The position numbers and the translations under genes were made by a program. The notes under the pieces are model-generated. The model saw only the letters and a list, made by a program, of their open reading frames with translations, was not told the origin of the DNA and searched no databases. Positions 7,675 through 15,874 of a stretch of DNA of 64,000 nt are shown piece after piece (position 1 is the stretch's first letter; each line of letters starts with the position of its first letter). This DNA comes from Halobacillus sp. A5 (GTDB lineage: Bacteria; Bacillota; Bacilli; Bacillales; Halobacillaceae), in assembly GCF_024189315.1 (NCBI RefSeq), contig NZ_JAIZEO010000007.1, positions 1 through 64,000 of the forward strand, written 5' to 3'.

Positions 7675-8436
7675 TTATCTTTGCTTAGTTTTTTCTGCGG
7701 AATGTGACAACCAAAGATAAACTGCAAAGCCAGCAATAATAATCAATGGCTGAATCATGAATTGAGTGTCCTCACTAAGTGATGTGCGGCTGAGTAAGAA
7801 GTCGGGAAGTGTTACCAGGGCCACGATCATTACGAGAACCCACGATTGTGCCCAAATCGAGACTCCAATGATAATGAGCGAGGCAAGTATACCGATGATC
7901 AGGCTTCCCGTCTGGCCGAAGTGAAGGGCAGGTGTGTCTATGACTTGATTTAGATAGATGAGACCGACAAACAGAACGATGGGCAGCGTGGCGATACCGC
8001 CTAACAGGACCACCTGTTTTTTGAAGGATGTACGGTGAGCAGCCAAATATTTAAACCCTGTGAAAACAGAAGCAATAAACAGAGCAGCAATAACAAGATG
8101 CCCGATGATTTCCAGGACAGAATAGGAAAGGCTGCCTCCCATCAGGTCAGGGAAAATGGTAATAGCGAAAGAACCAAAAACGATGAGACAAATGTATGTA
8201 AACCATGTTCGATAGTCGTTCACCATTTCATTTGAAATCATCTTCATATATTCTTTCGGTGATTTCCCCACGATTTTTTCAATAGGCTTTCCATTTTTTT
8301 CGGCTTCACTTAAATGCACCTCAAGCTCTTCCGTTATTTCATCAATTTCCTCTGAATTCTTGCCACTGGAAAATAAGTAAACTCGTAAATCTTCCAAAAA
8401 CTTCTGGCTTTTACTAGATAATTGAGCGTTATTCAT
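7675..8436 (-). CDS. HAAS-domain membrane protein (PadR partner)
   Basis: About 253 residues. The N-terminal 75 residues are soluble and match the HAAS type (KFLEDLRVYLFSSGKNSEEIDEITEELEVHL..., then GKSPKEYMKMI), a domain regularly encoded next to PadR regulators. Six or seven hydrophobic segments follow. The upstream padR stop reads TAATTGATG, so translation may start at TTG 8439 or ATG 8436. AAGGAGG at 8447-8453 suits both, and translational coupling with padR is likely. HAAS proteins are thought to act as membrane-bound sensors or modulators, but the ligand is unknown. Confidence 0.85.
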   Translation of the reverse strand: MNNAQLSSKSQKFLEDLRVYLFSSGKNSEEIDEITEELEVHLSEAEKNGKPIEKIVGKSPKEYMKMISNEMVNDYRTWFTYICLIVFGSFAITIFPDLMGGSLSYSVLEIIGHLVIAALFIASVFTGFKYLAAHRTSFKKQVVLLGGIATLPIVLFVGLIYLNQVIDTPALHFGQTGSLIIGILASLIIIGVSIWAQSWVLVMIVALVTLPDFLLSRTSLSEDTQFMIQPLIIIAGFAVYLWLSHSAEKTKQR

Positions 8437-8439
8437 CAA

Positions 8440-8781
8440 TTAGTTAACCTCCTTTTGATTAGATTCGTTGTGCAGCACCCGGTTGACGTTAGATTGCAGA
8501 TGGTCCCACCGTTCCGTAAAGTGATTCAATTCCAGCTCGCCCTTTGGAGTTAATGAGTAATACTTTCTTCTTGGCCCAGCAGTAGATTTCTTTAATGTCG
8601 AGGTAACGAATCCTTCTTTTTGCATCCGCAGCAGCAAAGGATAAATGGTACCTTCGCTAAAGGAGTTAAAGCCATACTCTTCAAGTTTTTGCGCTAATTC
8701 GTAACCGTAGACTTCATTATCATTGATAATGGCGAGCAAACAGCCATCAATGATCCCCTTTAGCATTTGCGTGGTTGACAT
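8440..8781 (-). CDS. PadR family transcriptional regulator
   Basis: 113 residues. A winged helix covers residues 5-85, with the PadR hallmark strings YGYELAQKLEEYG, EGTIYPLLLRMQKEG and GPRRKYYSLTPKGELEL. Proteins of this subgroup are short, dimeric repressors. The gene is first in a two-gene operon with the HAAS gene. Three related inverted repeats lie upstream at 8805-8889, so autorepression is likely. The start ATG follows AGGAGGGGG. Confidence 0.93.
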   Translation of the reverse strand: MSTTQMLKGIIDGCLLAIINDNEVYGYELAQKLEEYGFNSFSEGTIYPLLLRMQKEGFVTSTLKKSTAGPRRKYYSLTPKGELELNHFTERWDHLQSNVNRVLHNESNQKEVN

Positions 8782-8804
8782 ATGCCCCCTCCTGTTCCAG
8801 GTAG

Positions 8805-8889
8805 CTTGTAATACAAGGGTTTATTCCGTGTAGTACCTTGTATTACATGATATATATTAAACATAGCATCATAAGTATTGTATTGCAAG
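8805..8889 (-). promoter_or_regulatory. Three PadR operator candidates upstream of padR
   Basis: The palindrome CTTGTAATACAAG is at 8805-8817. CTTGTATTACATG is at 8837-8849 and ATTGTATTGCAAG at 8877-8889, with centres 32 and 40 bases apart. All share the TTGTAnTnC core expected for a small winged-helix dimer. Apart from these sites, the interval 8782-9152 holds only A+T-rich sequence and the ribosome binding site of the next gene. Confidence 0.7.
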
Positions 8890-9152
8890 GTAAATTAATC
8901 TATTTTGCTGGATACTTACGAATCAACTTCATTAAGTAAGGATAAGCTTCATTTATTTATAATACAGAACATTGTGTAAAAGCCGGTGTTTTGAAATAAT
9001 TGGTTATAAGAGTACATATTAAGTTTCACCACTACCAGAGAATCCTCTTTCAAAAATTCACGCGCCTTTCCGTAATGTAAATGAACGATTTATTTGGTTC
9101 CTTTCAGTAACTATGAAATCCGATAAAGAAAGCTTATTAAGGAGGATGAACT

Positions 9153-9530
9153 ATGCAATACGATGTGAATACACCACAAGAATATATGGAAGCACTGGAT
9201 GATGACTGGAGAAAAGAGAAGCTGCTGGCAGTAAGACAATGGATTTTAAAGAATGGACCTGAGCTTGAGGAAGGGATCCAATACAAAATGCTTTGTTATG
9301 GCAGCGGGTCTCATACGTTATTCCAATTAAATGCACAAAAATCTTATGTAAGTTTATACGTGGGCAATATTGAAAAGATAGAAAATGCTAAAAACCTTCT
9401 ATCCGGATTGAATTACGGTAAAGGATGCATACGTATTAAGAAGTCTGTGGATTTAAACACAAGTGGACTTGACGAATTTATAAAAACAACCACCGAAATG
9501 TGGAGAGCTGGCAATGACACTTCTTGTTAG
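9153..9530 (+). CDS. DUF1801 (YdhG-like) protein
   Basis: 125 residues, with the DUF1801 pattern: an N-terminal helix (EYMEALDDDWRKEKLLAVRQWI), a central GIQYKMLCYG segment, a FQLNAQKSYVSLYVGN strand pair, then GLNYGKGCIRIKKSVDLN. The fold is small and cytoplasmic, and no enzymatic activity has been assigned in general. AAGGAGGATG precedes the ATG. Some 18 bases 150 bp upstream (8987-9004) recur in front of the broken gene at 44504. Confidence 0.85.
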   Translation: MQYDVNTPQEYMEALDDDWRKEKLLAVRQWILKNGPELEEGIQYKMLCYGSGSHTLFQLNAQKSYVSLYVGNIEKIENAKNLLSGLNYGKGCIRIKKSVDLNTSGLDEFIKTTTEMWRAGNDTSC

Positions 9531-9695
9531 AGCGACTTTGCAAAGAGTTCCTTTCAGACAGGCGATTTGAATGAGAATAGACTTGTAAACGCACTATGAA
9601 TACATATTGAAAGGTGTGATGTCTTATGGCAAATAAACAAATGAATTCAACTCAAGCAGATTTTAAAAAATTAATTATGCAGAGGAGATGTCACA

Positions 9696-10265
9696 TTGAT
9701 AACAAAAGAATTTAAGATTCAAGAAACGGAACGATTGATTCTAAGACCGTTGCAGAATGAGGACTATGAACGGTGGAGAGAGGGGTTCCGCTACAGGCTT
9801 CCTTCCCAGTACAAATATGACGGCGGCAGCATAGATTTGAACGAATGGAGACAGGAGAAGTTCAACGATGTGGTTACCAGACATCAAGAATTAGCCGAGC
9901 AGGATGAAGCCTATGTTTTTGGGGTGTTTCGAAAATCGGATGGTAAGCACATGGGGAAGGTTGAGTTTAGTACGATTAGGAGAGAGGAATTTCAGTGGGG
10001 GATGCTGGGGTATCGGATTCATAACCAATTCTGGGGAAGCGGCTATGGTAAAGAGGCGGTCAGTTGTGGCCTGCCCATCTCCTTCAATGATCTTGGTTTT
10101 CACAGAATTGAAGCTCATATCAATGTAGATAATACCCCTTCGATTCGGTTAGCCGAGAGTGTGGGAATGACGTATGAGTGTACGAGAAAGGCATTTATTT
10201 ATGAATTTGAGGAATGGACCGACAATCTAGTATATTACATGAATGCCGAATCATCTGTAACGTAA
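9696..10265 (+). CDS. RimJ/RimL-type GNAT N-acetyltransferase
   Basis: 189 residues. The Acetyltransf_3 layout is clear: ETERLILRPLQNEDYERW at the N-terminus, a central MGKVEFSTIRREEFQWGMLGYRI strand pair, the acetyl-CoA loop FWGSGYGKEAV, and FHRIEAHINVDNTPSIRLAESVGM at the end. The start is TTG 9696, set by GAGGAG seven bases upstream; no ATG fits. Targets could be a ribosomal or other protein N-terminus, or a small amine such as an antibiotic. Confidence 0.9.
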   Translation: MITKEFKIQETERLILRPLQNEDYERWREGFRYRLPSQYKYDGGSIDLNEWRQEKFNDVVTRHQELAEQDEAYVFGVFRKSDGKHMGKVEFSTIRREEFQWGMLGYRIHNQFWGSGYGKEAVSCGLPISFNDLGFHRIEAHINVDNTPSIRLAESVGMTYECTRKAFIYEFEEWTDNLVYYMNAESSVT

Positions 10266-10347
10266 AACACGCCGATCGTGTATTTTAAAGATACAAATAG
10301 TAAAGGAAATAATAGAATTATTATAATTGCATAAAGGGGGGAGAATC

Positions 10348-10633
10348 ATGCCGGTTAATTCTTTTGAAAATTTCCCGATGAGCTGGAAACCATCACTTGA
10401 CCCAACAAAAACCCCAATTTATCAAGCACTCGCAGAACAATTGGAACAGGATATTTTAGAAGGCGTTTATTACCTGGGACAAGACTTCCTCCGCAGCGGG
10501 AGCTGAACGTTTTGTCGTAGGCAATAGCAGCCCGGAACGAGCTGTAAGAATTTCCGTCTGCGCTACAGAAACCCTCGAGGAACTGGAGCAGGGATTAGTC
10601 ATTCTTAAACGATTATTACAGCAGCTTCACTAA
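10348..10633 (+). pseudogene. MocR-type (GntR/aminotransferase) regulator, internal deletion
   Basis: Translation from the ATG (after AAAGGGGGGAGA) gives MPVNSFENFPMSWKP..., IYQALAEQLEQDILEGVYY, the start of a GntR winged helix. One base out of frame, the text continues as PGTRLPPQREL, the conserved end of the helix-turn-helix. It then jumps to AERFVVGNSSPERAVRIS...LEELEQGLVIL, the extreme C-terminus of the aminotransferase domain. About 370 codons are missing, plus a frameshift, so the gene is dead. MocR genes often control a neighbouring transporter, which the following MFS gene would fit. Confidence 0.8.
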
Positions 10634-10693
10634 CATTGTCCGCCCATGGTACGATGGTTCTCATCTAAGCCGCATAGAAAGGAATGATCGATC

Positions 10694-12004
10694 ATGGTAC
10701 GAAAGGAAACCAAAGGATCAACTTCATCGTCCAGGATACAAAGCTACGTTAATTCATCCGAAAAACAACAGCAATTATATAAAAGAACATTACTTATTGT
10801 AGTCATCTCCCAAGTGTTCGGAGGGGCTGGACTTGCGGCAGGCGTAACCGTGGGAGCACTTCTTGCCCAGGATATGTTAGGTACAGAGAGTGTATCCGGT
10901 CTTCCTACGGCATTATTTACTTTAGGCTCCGCAGCCGCAGCCTTGCTTGTAGGCCGTATCTCTCAGCGGTTCGGACGGCGGTCAGGGCTTACAGCCGGGT
11001 TTCTAGCCGGAGGGATCGGAGCTATTGGCGTCATTATTTCCGCGTTAACAAGCAGCGTTATTCTTTTATTTATTTCACTGTTCATTTACGGAGCTGGGAC
11101 GGCTACAAACTTACAAGCCCGATACGCAGGGACGGATTTGGCAAACTCTACACAAAGGGCAAAAGCAGTTAGTGTGGCCATGGTTTCCACTACATTCGGT
11201 GCTGTAGCCGGCCCTAACCTTGTCGAGGTCATGGGCGGTTTTGCCAGAGGCATAGGAGTGCCTGCTTTGGCCGGACCTTTTATACTAGCAGCTGCCGCGT
11301 ACATTCTTGCTGGCTTAGTGCTGTTCATCTGGCTTCGTCCTGATCCTTTTATTATCGCCAAAGCTGCAATGGATGCTCAGCGGACAACGAATCATTCAAC
11401 CACTGAGAAAGCAGCTGATGTATTTTCAAATAAGCGTGGCATTTTTACAGGGGCTGCCGTGATGATTTTAACTCAATTTGTGATGATGGCCGTTATGACG
11501 ATGACTCCTATTCACATGGAACACCATCGGCATGGATTGAACGCAGTAGGGCTTGTCATTGGGTTTCATATAGGGGCTATGTTCTTACCTTCATTAGTAA
11601 CTGGTTATCTTGTCGATAAAATCGGGAGAAACGTAATGGCTGTTGCTTCCTCTGTAACCCTGCTGGCTTCTGGTTTTTTGGCTGCTTTTGGACCTGGTGA
11701 TTCAATGGTCGTCCTTATAACAGCACTCGCTCTGCTTGGTCTTGGCTGGAACTTTGGTTTAATCAGTGGCACAGCCATCCTTGTAGATGCCACTTCCCCA
11801 TCTACTCGTGCGAAGACACAGGGAGCGGTAGATGTTTGGATCGCATTATCAGGCGCATTAGGGGGAGGAATATCAGGGTTAGTTGTGGCACAATCCAGTT
11901 TTGCCGTTCTTTCAATTGCCGGTGCTGTCCTTTCATTGATACTTGTGCCTATTGTGATAGGGTACGGTAATCATCAGGATAAGGTGAAAGAAAAGGCGAG
12001 TTAG
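10694..12004 (+). CDS. MFS transporter
   Basis: 436 residues with a polar N-terminal extension of about 30 residues and about 12 hydrophobic segments. The loop 2-3 motif is LLVGRISQRFGRRSGL, the standard MFS G-x-x-x-D/R-x-x-G-R-R type, and the second half repeats it as GYLVDKIGRNVM. It is a cytoplasmic-membrane secondary transporter of unknown substrate, drug/metabolite exporter-like. AGAAAGGA precedes the ATG. The adjacent MocR remnant suggests that it has lost its regulator. Confidence 0.88.
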   Translation: MVRKETKGSTSSSRIQSYVNSSEKQQQLYKRTLLIVVISQVFGGAGLAAGVTVGALLAQDMLGTESVSGLPTALFTLGSAAAALLVGRISQRFGRRSGLTAGFLAGGIGAIGVIISALTSSVILLFISLFIYGAGTATNLQARYAGTDLANSTQRAKAVSVAMVSTTFGAVAGPNLVEVMGGFARGIGVPALAGPFILAAAAYILAGLVLFIWLRPDPFIIAKAAMDAQRTTNHSTTEKAADVFSNKRGIFTGAAVMILTQFVMMAVMTMTPIHMEHHRHGLNAVGLVIGFHIGAMFLPSLVTGYLVDKIGRNVMAVASSVTLLASGFLAAFGPGDSMVVLITALALLGLGWNFGLISGTAILVDATSPSTRAKTQGAVDVWIALSGALGGGISGLVVAQSSFAVLSIAGAVLSLILVPIVIGYGNHQDKVKEKAS

Positions 12005-12349
12005 GCTGAGCAAATCGACATGAGCTGGGCAGTCTTTACCTCGGGCTGACCTGGTGCCGGCAGCAGTATGAGCGCGCGATTACCAGCTTTAGTCAAGTGC
12101 TGAATGTAGGAATGTTCGCCCAGTATACGAAAGGGGCGGTGCTCTCCGAACGTTCCATAACGAAACTCCAGTACGTTACGTACTGCCGGAAAATTCGGGT
12201 GAAAGAACGATCGATTCTCGTCATAGGAGGTGAGCAGTTTCTCATTGATGCTGAGGTGACATTTCACCCTATATAAATTCGCATGCAAAAAAGAACTAGA
12301 TCATTTTTACGATACATGTTACTAACCACCGATCTTTGGAGGAGAAGAA
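12005..12349. other. Interval without a supported gene
   Basis: Both strands stay open for 80-95 codons here. The minus-strand frame (12001-12288) has no ribosome binding site. The plus-strand frame, open from 12010 to 12276, has no good start and no family I recognise, although its text (LGLTWCRQQYERAITSF, KERSILVIGGEQFLIDAEV) looks protein-like. The plus-strand reading may be a 5'-truncated gene remnant; I do not assign it. Confidence 0.3.
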
Positions 12350-12798
12350 ATGATGGTAAATGTAATAACAGAGAAAAAGATCAATAACTCCATTGAAAAA
12401 GTTTCTAAATACGCCGAAAACCATCCCATGCTCCTAAATGGTACGTAAATATTGATTCAGCCGAATGGCAGACGGAAGAAATAGTGGAAAAAGGAGCACG
12501 TGTAGCATTTAAAGCAAGTTTTCTCGGACGAAAGCTTGCTTATGTTTATGAGATTGTAGAATTTGTGCCAGGCAGCAAAATGATCATGCGGACCGTAGAC
12601 GGCCCCTTTCCCATGGAAACGACTTATATTTGGAAAGCCTTGAGTGACAATCGCACCCAGATGACTCTGCAGAATAAAGGGGAGCCAAAAGGGTTTTCAA
12701 AAATGTTATCTCCTTTCATGACTTTAATGATAAAAAAAGCGAACAAGAAAGACCTTGAAAAAATCAAAAAGATACTAGAATCCAGCACCTTTGAATAA
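12350..12798 (+). pseudogene. SRPBCC-family protein, frameshifted
   Basis: GGAGGAG precedes ATG 12350. The first frame reads MMVNVITEKKINNSIEKVSKYAEN and then stops at 12446-12448. The expected SRPBCC continuation (HAPKWYVNIDSAEWQTEE...) is intact in another frame from about 12433, running through GARVAFKASFLGRKLAYVYEIVEFVPGSK to the stop at 12798. A single indel near 12433 therefore splits a ligand-binding START/SRPBCC-like gene. Either the gene is dead or the base call is wrong. A GTG-started downstream product alone would lack the first strand of the fold. Confidence 0.75.
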
Positions 12799-12893
12799 GC
12801 AACAGGACGGGCGTCTCCTTAGTAATAGGGTTAACGAACGAAAGCCTTCATACTGATCAGCACCTGCATAAACAAGGCCATTTTAAAAAAACA

Positions 12894-12922
12894 TTTACAA
12901 AAATGACAGATTTATGGATAAT
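12894..12922 (+). promoter_or_regulatory. Promoter of the second T-box leader
   Basis: TTTACA (12894-12899), a 17-base spacer and GATAAT (12917-12922), ahead of the leader RNA. Confidence 0.5.
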
Positions 12923-12939
12923 ATAAACAATATTAAACG

Positions 12940-13227
12940 GCGATGAAGAGAAGAGTAAGTAAATGAACATTCTTTGCAGAGAGCCCCTATCAGGTGAAAA
13001 AGGGCAGGAATGATTAACTGAACCAAACCTCAGAGCCTCACACGGGAACCATATTTAAGCGGGATCGTGTGACGGGAGCTCCCGTTATAGAGATAGGGTA
13101 TAACCAACGATTTAGTTTACGTACCTGACAAGGTTAATATGGCGACGTATTAATAAACTGGGGTGGCACCGCGATTCAATAATAATCTCGCCCCCAAGAC
13201 TGTATGTCTTGGGGGTGGGATTTTTTT
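12940..13227 (+). promoter_or_regulatory. T-box riboswitch controlling an MFS transporter
   Basis: The T-box core GGGTGGCACCGCG is a perfect match at 13161-13173. The terminator CCCCCAAGAC (13191-13200) with GTCTTGGGGG (13205-13214) and a T run follows. Upstream are stem I features (GAAGAGAAGAGTAAGTA and a 3' side ending in CCTCAGAGCC) and intermediate hairpins, for example ACGGGAGCTCCCGT. The specifier is ambiguous: GAA-C-CAA would mean glutamine, while CCA, GAT or AAC cannot be excluded. The target is the MFS gene at 13260 rather than a synthetase. Confidence 0.9.
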
Positions 13228-13259
13228 ATTGCAAAAATCCACAGTGAAGGAGTTTTTTT

Positions 13260-14501
13260 ATGGATCGAAAGAAGGAGCGGAGAGATCCGATTCTCTTATT
13301 ATTCAGTATCGGACTATCTAATATAGGAGATTGGATTTACTTAATTGCGTTAAACTTGATCGTTTTGGATATGACGGGCTCGCCACTCGCTGTCGCCGCT
13401 TTATATATATTAAAACCGTTAGCCGCTTTGTTCACGAATTTCTGGTCCGGCACTATCATTGACCGTCTGAATCAGCGGAACCTTATGGTGGGATTGGACA
13501 TCGTAAGGGCCGTTCTCATTTTCATTCTACCTTCCTTATCATCTGTCTGGCTGATTTATACCGTTGTCTTCTTAATTAATATGGGAAGTTCAATCTTTGG
13601 ACCTGCTTCTATGACCTACATAACGAAATTGATACCATCAAATAAGAGAAAAGGGTTTAATTCGCTAAGAAGTTTAATAGATTCAGGAGGCTTCTTACTT
13701 GGTCCTGCCATTGCTGGTTTGCTGTTTATGTTAGGTACTCCCGACATGGCGATCTATGTTAATGCTTTAACTTTTTTAGGTTCGGGATTCATTACCTTGC
13801 TGCTGCCTCGACTAGAGGATTTGCCTTTGGAACAAAAGGATTTTCCAGTCCTGTCATTGTCACTTCTAAAGCAAGATTGGAATGTAGTAATGCTTTTTAC
13901 CAGGAACTATTCCTATGTGATGGTAATTTATTTTCTGTTCAGCCTGATGATGGTTATGGCCACAGCTCTAGACTCTTTAGAGGCTGCATTTTCCAAGGAA
14001 GTTTTACATTTATCTGATACGGAGTACGGGTTTCTCGTAAGTATCGCAGGATGTGGTATTGCAGCTGGTGCAGTGGTAAACACCATATTTGCTAAGAAAT
14101 TATCGATCTCAGTATTGATTGGGGTGGGTTCATTCATGGTTTCAGTGGGATATATTATCTACTCCTATTCAACTCATTTCGCGCTGGCCGCGTTAGGGTT
14201 CATCGTGCTGTCATTTTCCCTCGCCTTTGCCAATACAGGGTTTCACACCTTCTACCAAGAAAATATTCCTGTGCATGTAATGGGCAGAGTTGGTAGTATC
14301 TATGGGTTGATCGAAGCTTTGTTTATCATCATCGCTACGATTTCTATTGGGGCGGCTGCTCAATTCGTGTCGATTAAGCTGGCTGTAATTGGTGGGGCCG
14401 TTCTCATGCTTATGGTTACTGGGGTACTATGTTTTATGAGTTTCTCTTCTTTGAAAAATTCGGATAAACAACTATGTGAGAGTGAAACTATGAAAGTGTA
14501 A
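13260..14501 (+). CDS. MFS transporter, MFS_3 / efflux type, T-box controlled
   Basis: 413 residues with about 12 hydrophobic segments. The N-terminus (LLFSIGLSNIGDWIYLIALNLIVLDMTGSPLAVAALYILKP) is characteristic of the MFS_3 branch, which includes macrolide and enterobactin exporters. Loop 2-3 reads FWSGTIIDRLNQRNLM. AAGGAG eight bases upstream sets the ATG start. Because expression depends on the T-box, the transporter should respond to shortage of one charged tRNA. It could import an amino acid or peptide, or export an inhibitor of a tRNA synthetase (inference). Confidence 0.9.
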   Translation: MDRKKERRDPILLLFSIGLSNIGDWIYLIALNLIVLDMTGSPLAVAALYILKPLAALFTNFWSGTIIDRLNQRNLMVGLDIVRAVLIFILPSLSSVWLIYTVVFLINMGSSIFGPASMTYITKLIPSNKRKGFNSLRSLIDSGGFLLGPAIAGLLFMLGTPDMAIYVNALTFLGSGFITLLLPRLEDLPLEQKDFPVLSLSLLKQDWNVVMLFTRNYSYVMVIYFLFSLMMVMATALDSLEAAFSKEVLHLSDTEYGFLVSIAGCGIAAGAVVNTIFAKKLSISVLIGVGSFMVSVGYIIYSYSTHFALAALGFIVLSFSLAFANTGFHTFYQENIPVHVMGRVGSIYGLIEALFIIIATISIGAAAQFVSIKLAVIGGAVLMLMVTGVLCFMSFSSLKNSDKQLCESETMKV

Positions 14502-14519
14502 AGTGAAGATGGGTTCTTT

Positions 14520-14545
14520 TGAAACTTCAAGAAGGTCGGTTCGTA
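14520..14545 (+). promoter_or_regulatory. Sigma-W-type ECF promoter
   Basis: TGAAAC (14520-14525), exactly 16 bases, then CGTA (14542-14545): a perfect match to the Bacillus sigma-W consensus. It lies 107 bases upstream of the small membrane gene at 14652. Confidence 0.6.
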
Positions 14546-14651
14546 ATTTATACGAAGGGTTTTGAGCAGGCGAGAAAAACGAGCAGATTATATTAAATAA
14601 AATCTTCTTTCTACATCAAATACAATCACTATTTTAAAAAGGGGGAGAGAA

Positions 14652-14951
14652 ATGAGGAGAATTTTTTCTGTTTTATCAGCAATATGTACTCTATTAGGAC
14701 TAAGTATAATTATTTCTATTTCATATATGGGAAACCATAATGGCAGCACCCTTTATGAAACCTTAACTTTCGGAACAAAAGGTACATCGTTTATTGTATT
14801 ATTTAATCTCTACAATTTTCTAGGATTTTTGTTTGCCTGTCTGGCCGAGAGGAACAAGTACAGAGTATTATTGTTTATTTGTAGTATCGCACTGCTGGTG
14901 GTAAGTCTAATATTAACTTTTGTAGGTGTTTACGGGTTTAAAGAACCTTAA
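14652..14951 (+). CDS. Small three-TM membrane protein
   Basis: 99 residues. Hydrophobic segments at about residues 7-25 (ICTLLGLSIIISISYM), 45-65 (FIVLFNLYNFLGFLFACL) and 72-95 (LLFICSIALLVVSLILTFVGVYGF) predict an integral membrane protein. AAAGGGGGAGAG precedes the ATG. No family is recognised. The sigma-W-type promoter upstream suggests a role under cell-envelope stress (inference). A strong terminator follows. Confidence 0.7.
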   Translation: MRRIFSVLSAICTLLGLSIIISISYMGNHNGSTLYETLTFGTKGTSFIVLFNLYNFLGFLFACLAERNKYRVLLFICSIALLVVSLILTFVGVYGFKEP

Positions 14952-14979
14952 TCGATTCACAAACGATTTCAAAGTACTA

Positions 14980-15023
14980 AACAGCCCTGGTCCCATAAAG
15001 CACAGAACCAGGGCTGTTCTTTT
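14980..15023. terminator. Intrinsic terminator
   Basis: AACAGCCCTGGT (14980-14991) and ACCAGGGCTGTT (15007-15018) are perfect arms with a T run on the plus strand. It separates the small membrane gene from the convergent ABC operon and may serve both. Confidence 0.88.
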
Positions 15024-15064
15024 ATCATATGGAAGCAGTTGAAAACCCGCCAACTCCCAACAAC

Positions 15065-15874
15065 TTAATTCTTATTTCTAAAAAAGTACATCGTCAGTGT
15101 ACCAAACACAGCAATTAAACCTACGGAAATGTAAGTGATGATCAATAGTTCACTCGTAACGTCATAGCCATGAATTAATCCCCGGGCCGCATCGACCACG
15201 AAGGTTATCGGGTTAATGTCTACAAAGTGCTGTAACCAATTTGGCATGGTGGTTGGATCAACGAACACGCTGCTTAAGAAGGTGAGCGGGAATAACAGCA
15301 TCATACTTATAGCCATGAGGGCTTTTTCTGAGCGGACAATGATGCCAAGCATCGTCCAGATCCACGATAAACTAAAAGCAAAGAATAGAATAACGAGGAC
15401 GGCAAGGACGACTCCTGCGAATCCGGCTTCTGCACGAAATCCTAAAATGTAGCCAAGTGTCACCATGATGGTGGCGGCAAGTGAATAGCGCACGACATCG
15501 ACGAGCAGCGCCCCTACTAAGACGGCAGGCTGCCAGATCGGCAGGGAGCGAAAACGATCAAAGACACCTTTTTCGATGTCTTTATTTAAATCCAGTCCGG
15601 TATACATCGTAATCATCGCAACCGTCATCACTAAAATTCCCGGCAGGACAAAGTCTAAGTATTCTCCTGTTGATCCCGAAATCGCTCCACCGAATAAGTA
15701 CGTAAACATCAGCAAGAAGATAATCGGGAATACCGTCACATCAAACAGCTGCTCGGGAACATAGCGGATCCGTAATAATGCCCGCCATGCAAAAGTCAGG
15801 GCGGCATTCATCGGCGAAGCTTTGGATGGGCGTTTCTCTAACGTGATTGATTTTTCTAATGAATTATTCTCCAC
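15065..15874 (-). CDS. ABC-2 type permease, DrrB family
   Basis: 269 residues with six hydrophobic segments and the ABC2_membrane pattern: RYVPEQLFDVTVFPIIFLLMFTYLFGGAI, then DFVLPGILVMTVAMITMYTGL, and the EKGVFDRFRSLPIWQPAVLVGALLVD coupling region. It is the membrane half of an exporter related to daunorubicin resistance (DrrB). The start overlaps the end of the ATPase gene by 11 bases, so the two are translationally coupled. The substrate is unknown. Confidence 0.92.
   Translation of the reverse strand: MENNSLEKSITLEKRPSKASPMNAALTFAWRALLRIRYVPEQLFDVTVFPIIFLLMFTYLFGGAISGSTGEYLDFVLPGILVMTVAMITMYTGLDLNKDIEKGVFDRFRSLPIWQPAVLVGALLVDVVRYSLAATIMVTLGYILGFRAEAGFAGVVLAVLVILFFAFSLSWIWTMLGIIVRSEKALMAISMMLLFPLTFLSSVFVDPTTMPNWLQHFVDINPITFVVDAARGLIHGYDVTSELLIITYISVGLIAVFGTLTMYFFRNKN

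Noticed and set aside
9627-9698. Mini-ORF of 23 codons before the GNAT gene
   Set aside because: Polar, no recognisable feature, and it runs into the GNAT ribosome site; possibly a leader peptide but unsupported.
12001-12288. Minus-strand frame of 95 codons
   Set aside because: No ribosome binding site, it overlaps the MFS stop, and no protein family is recognisable; the plus strand is also open.
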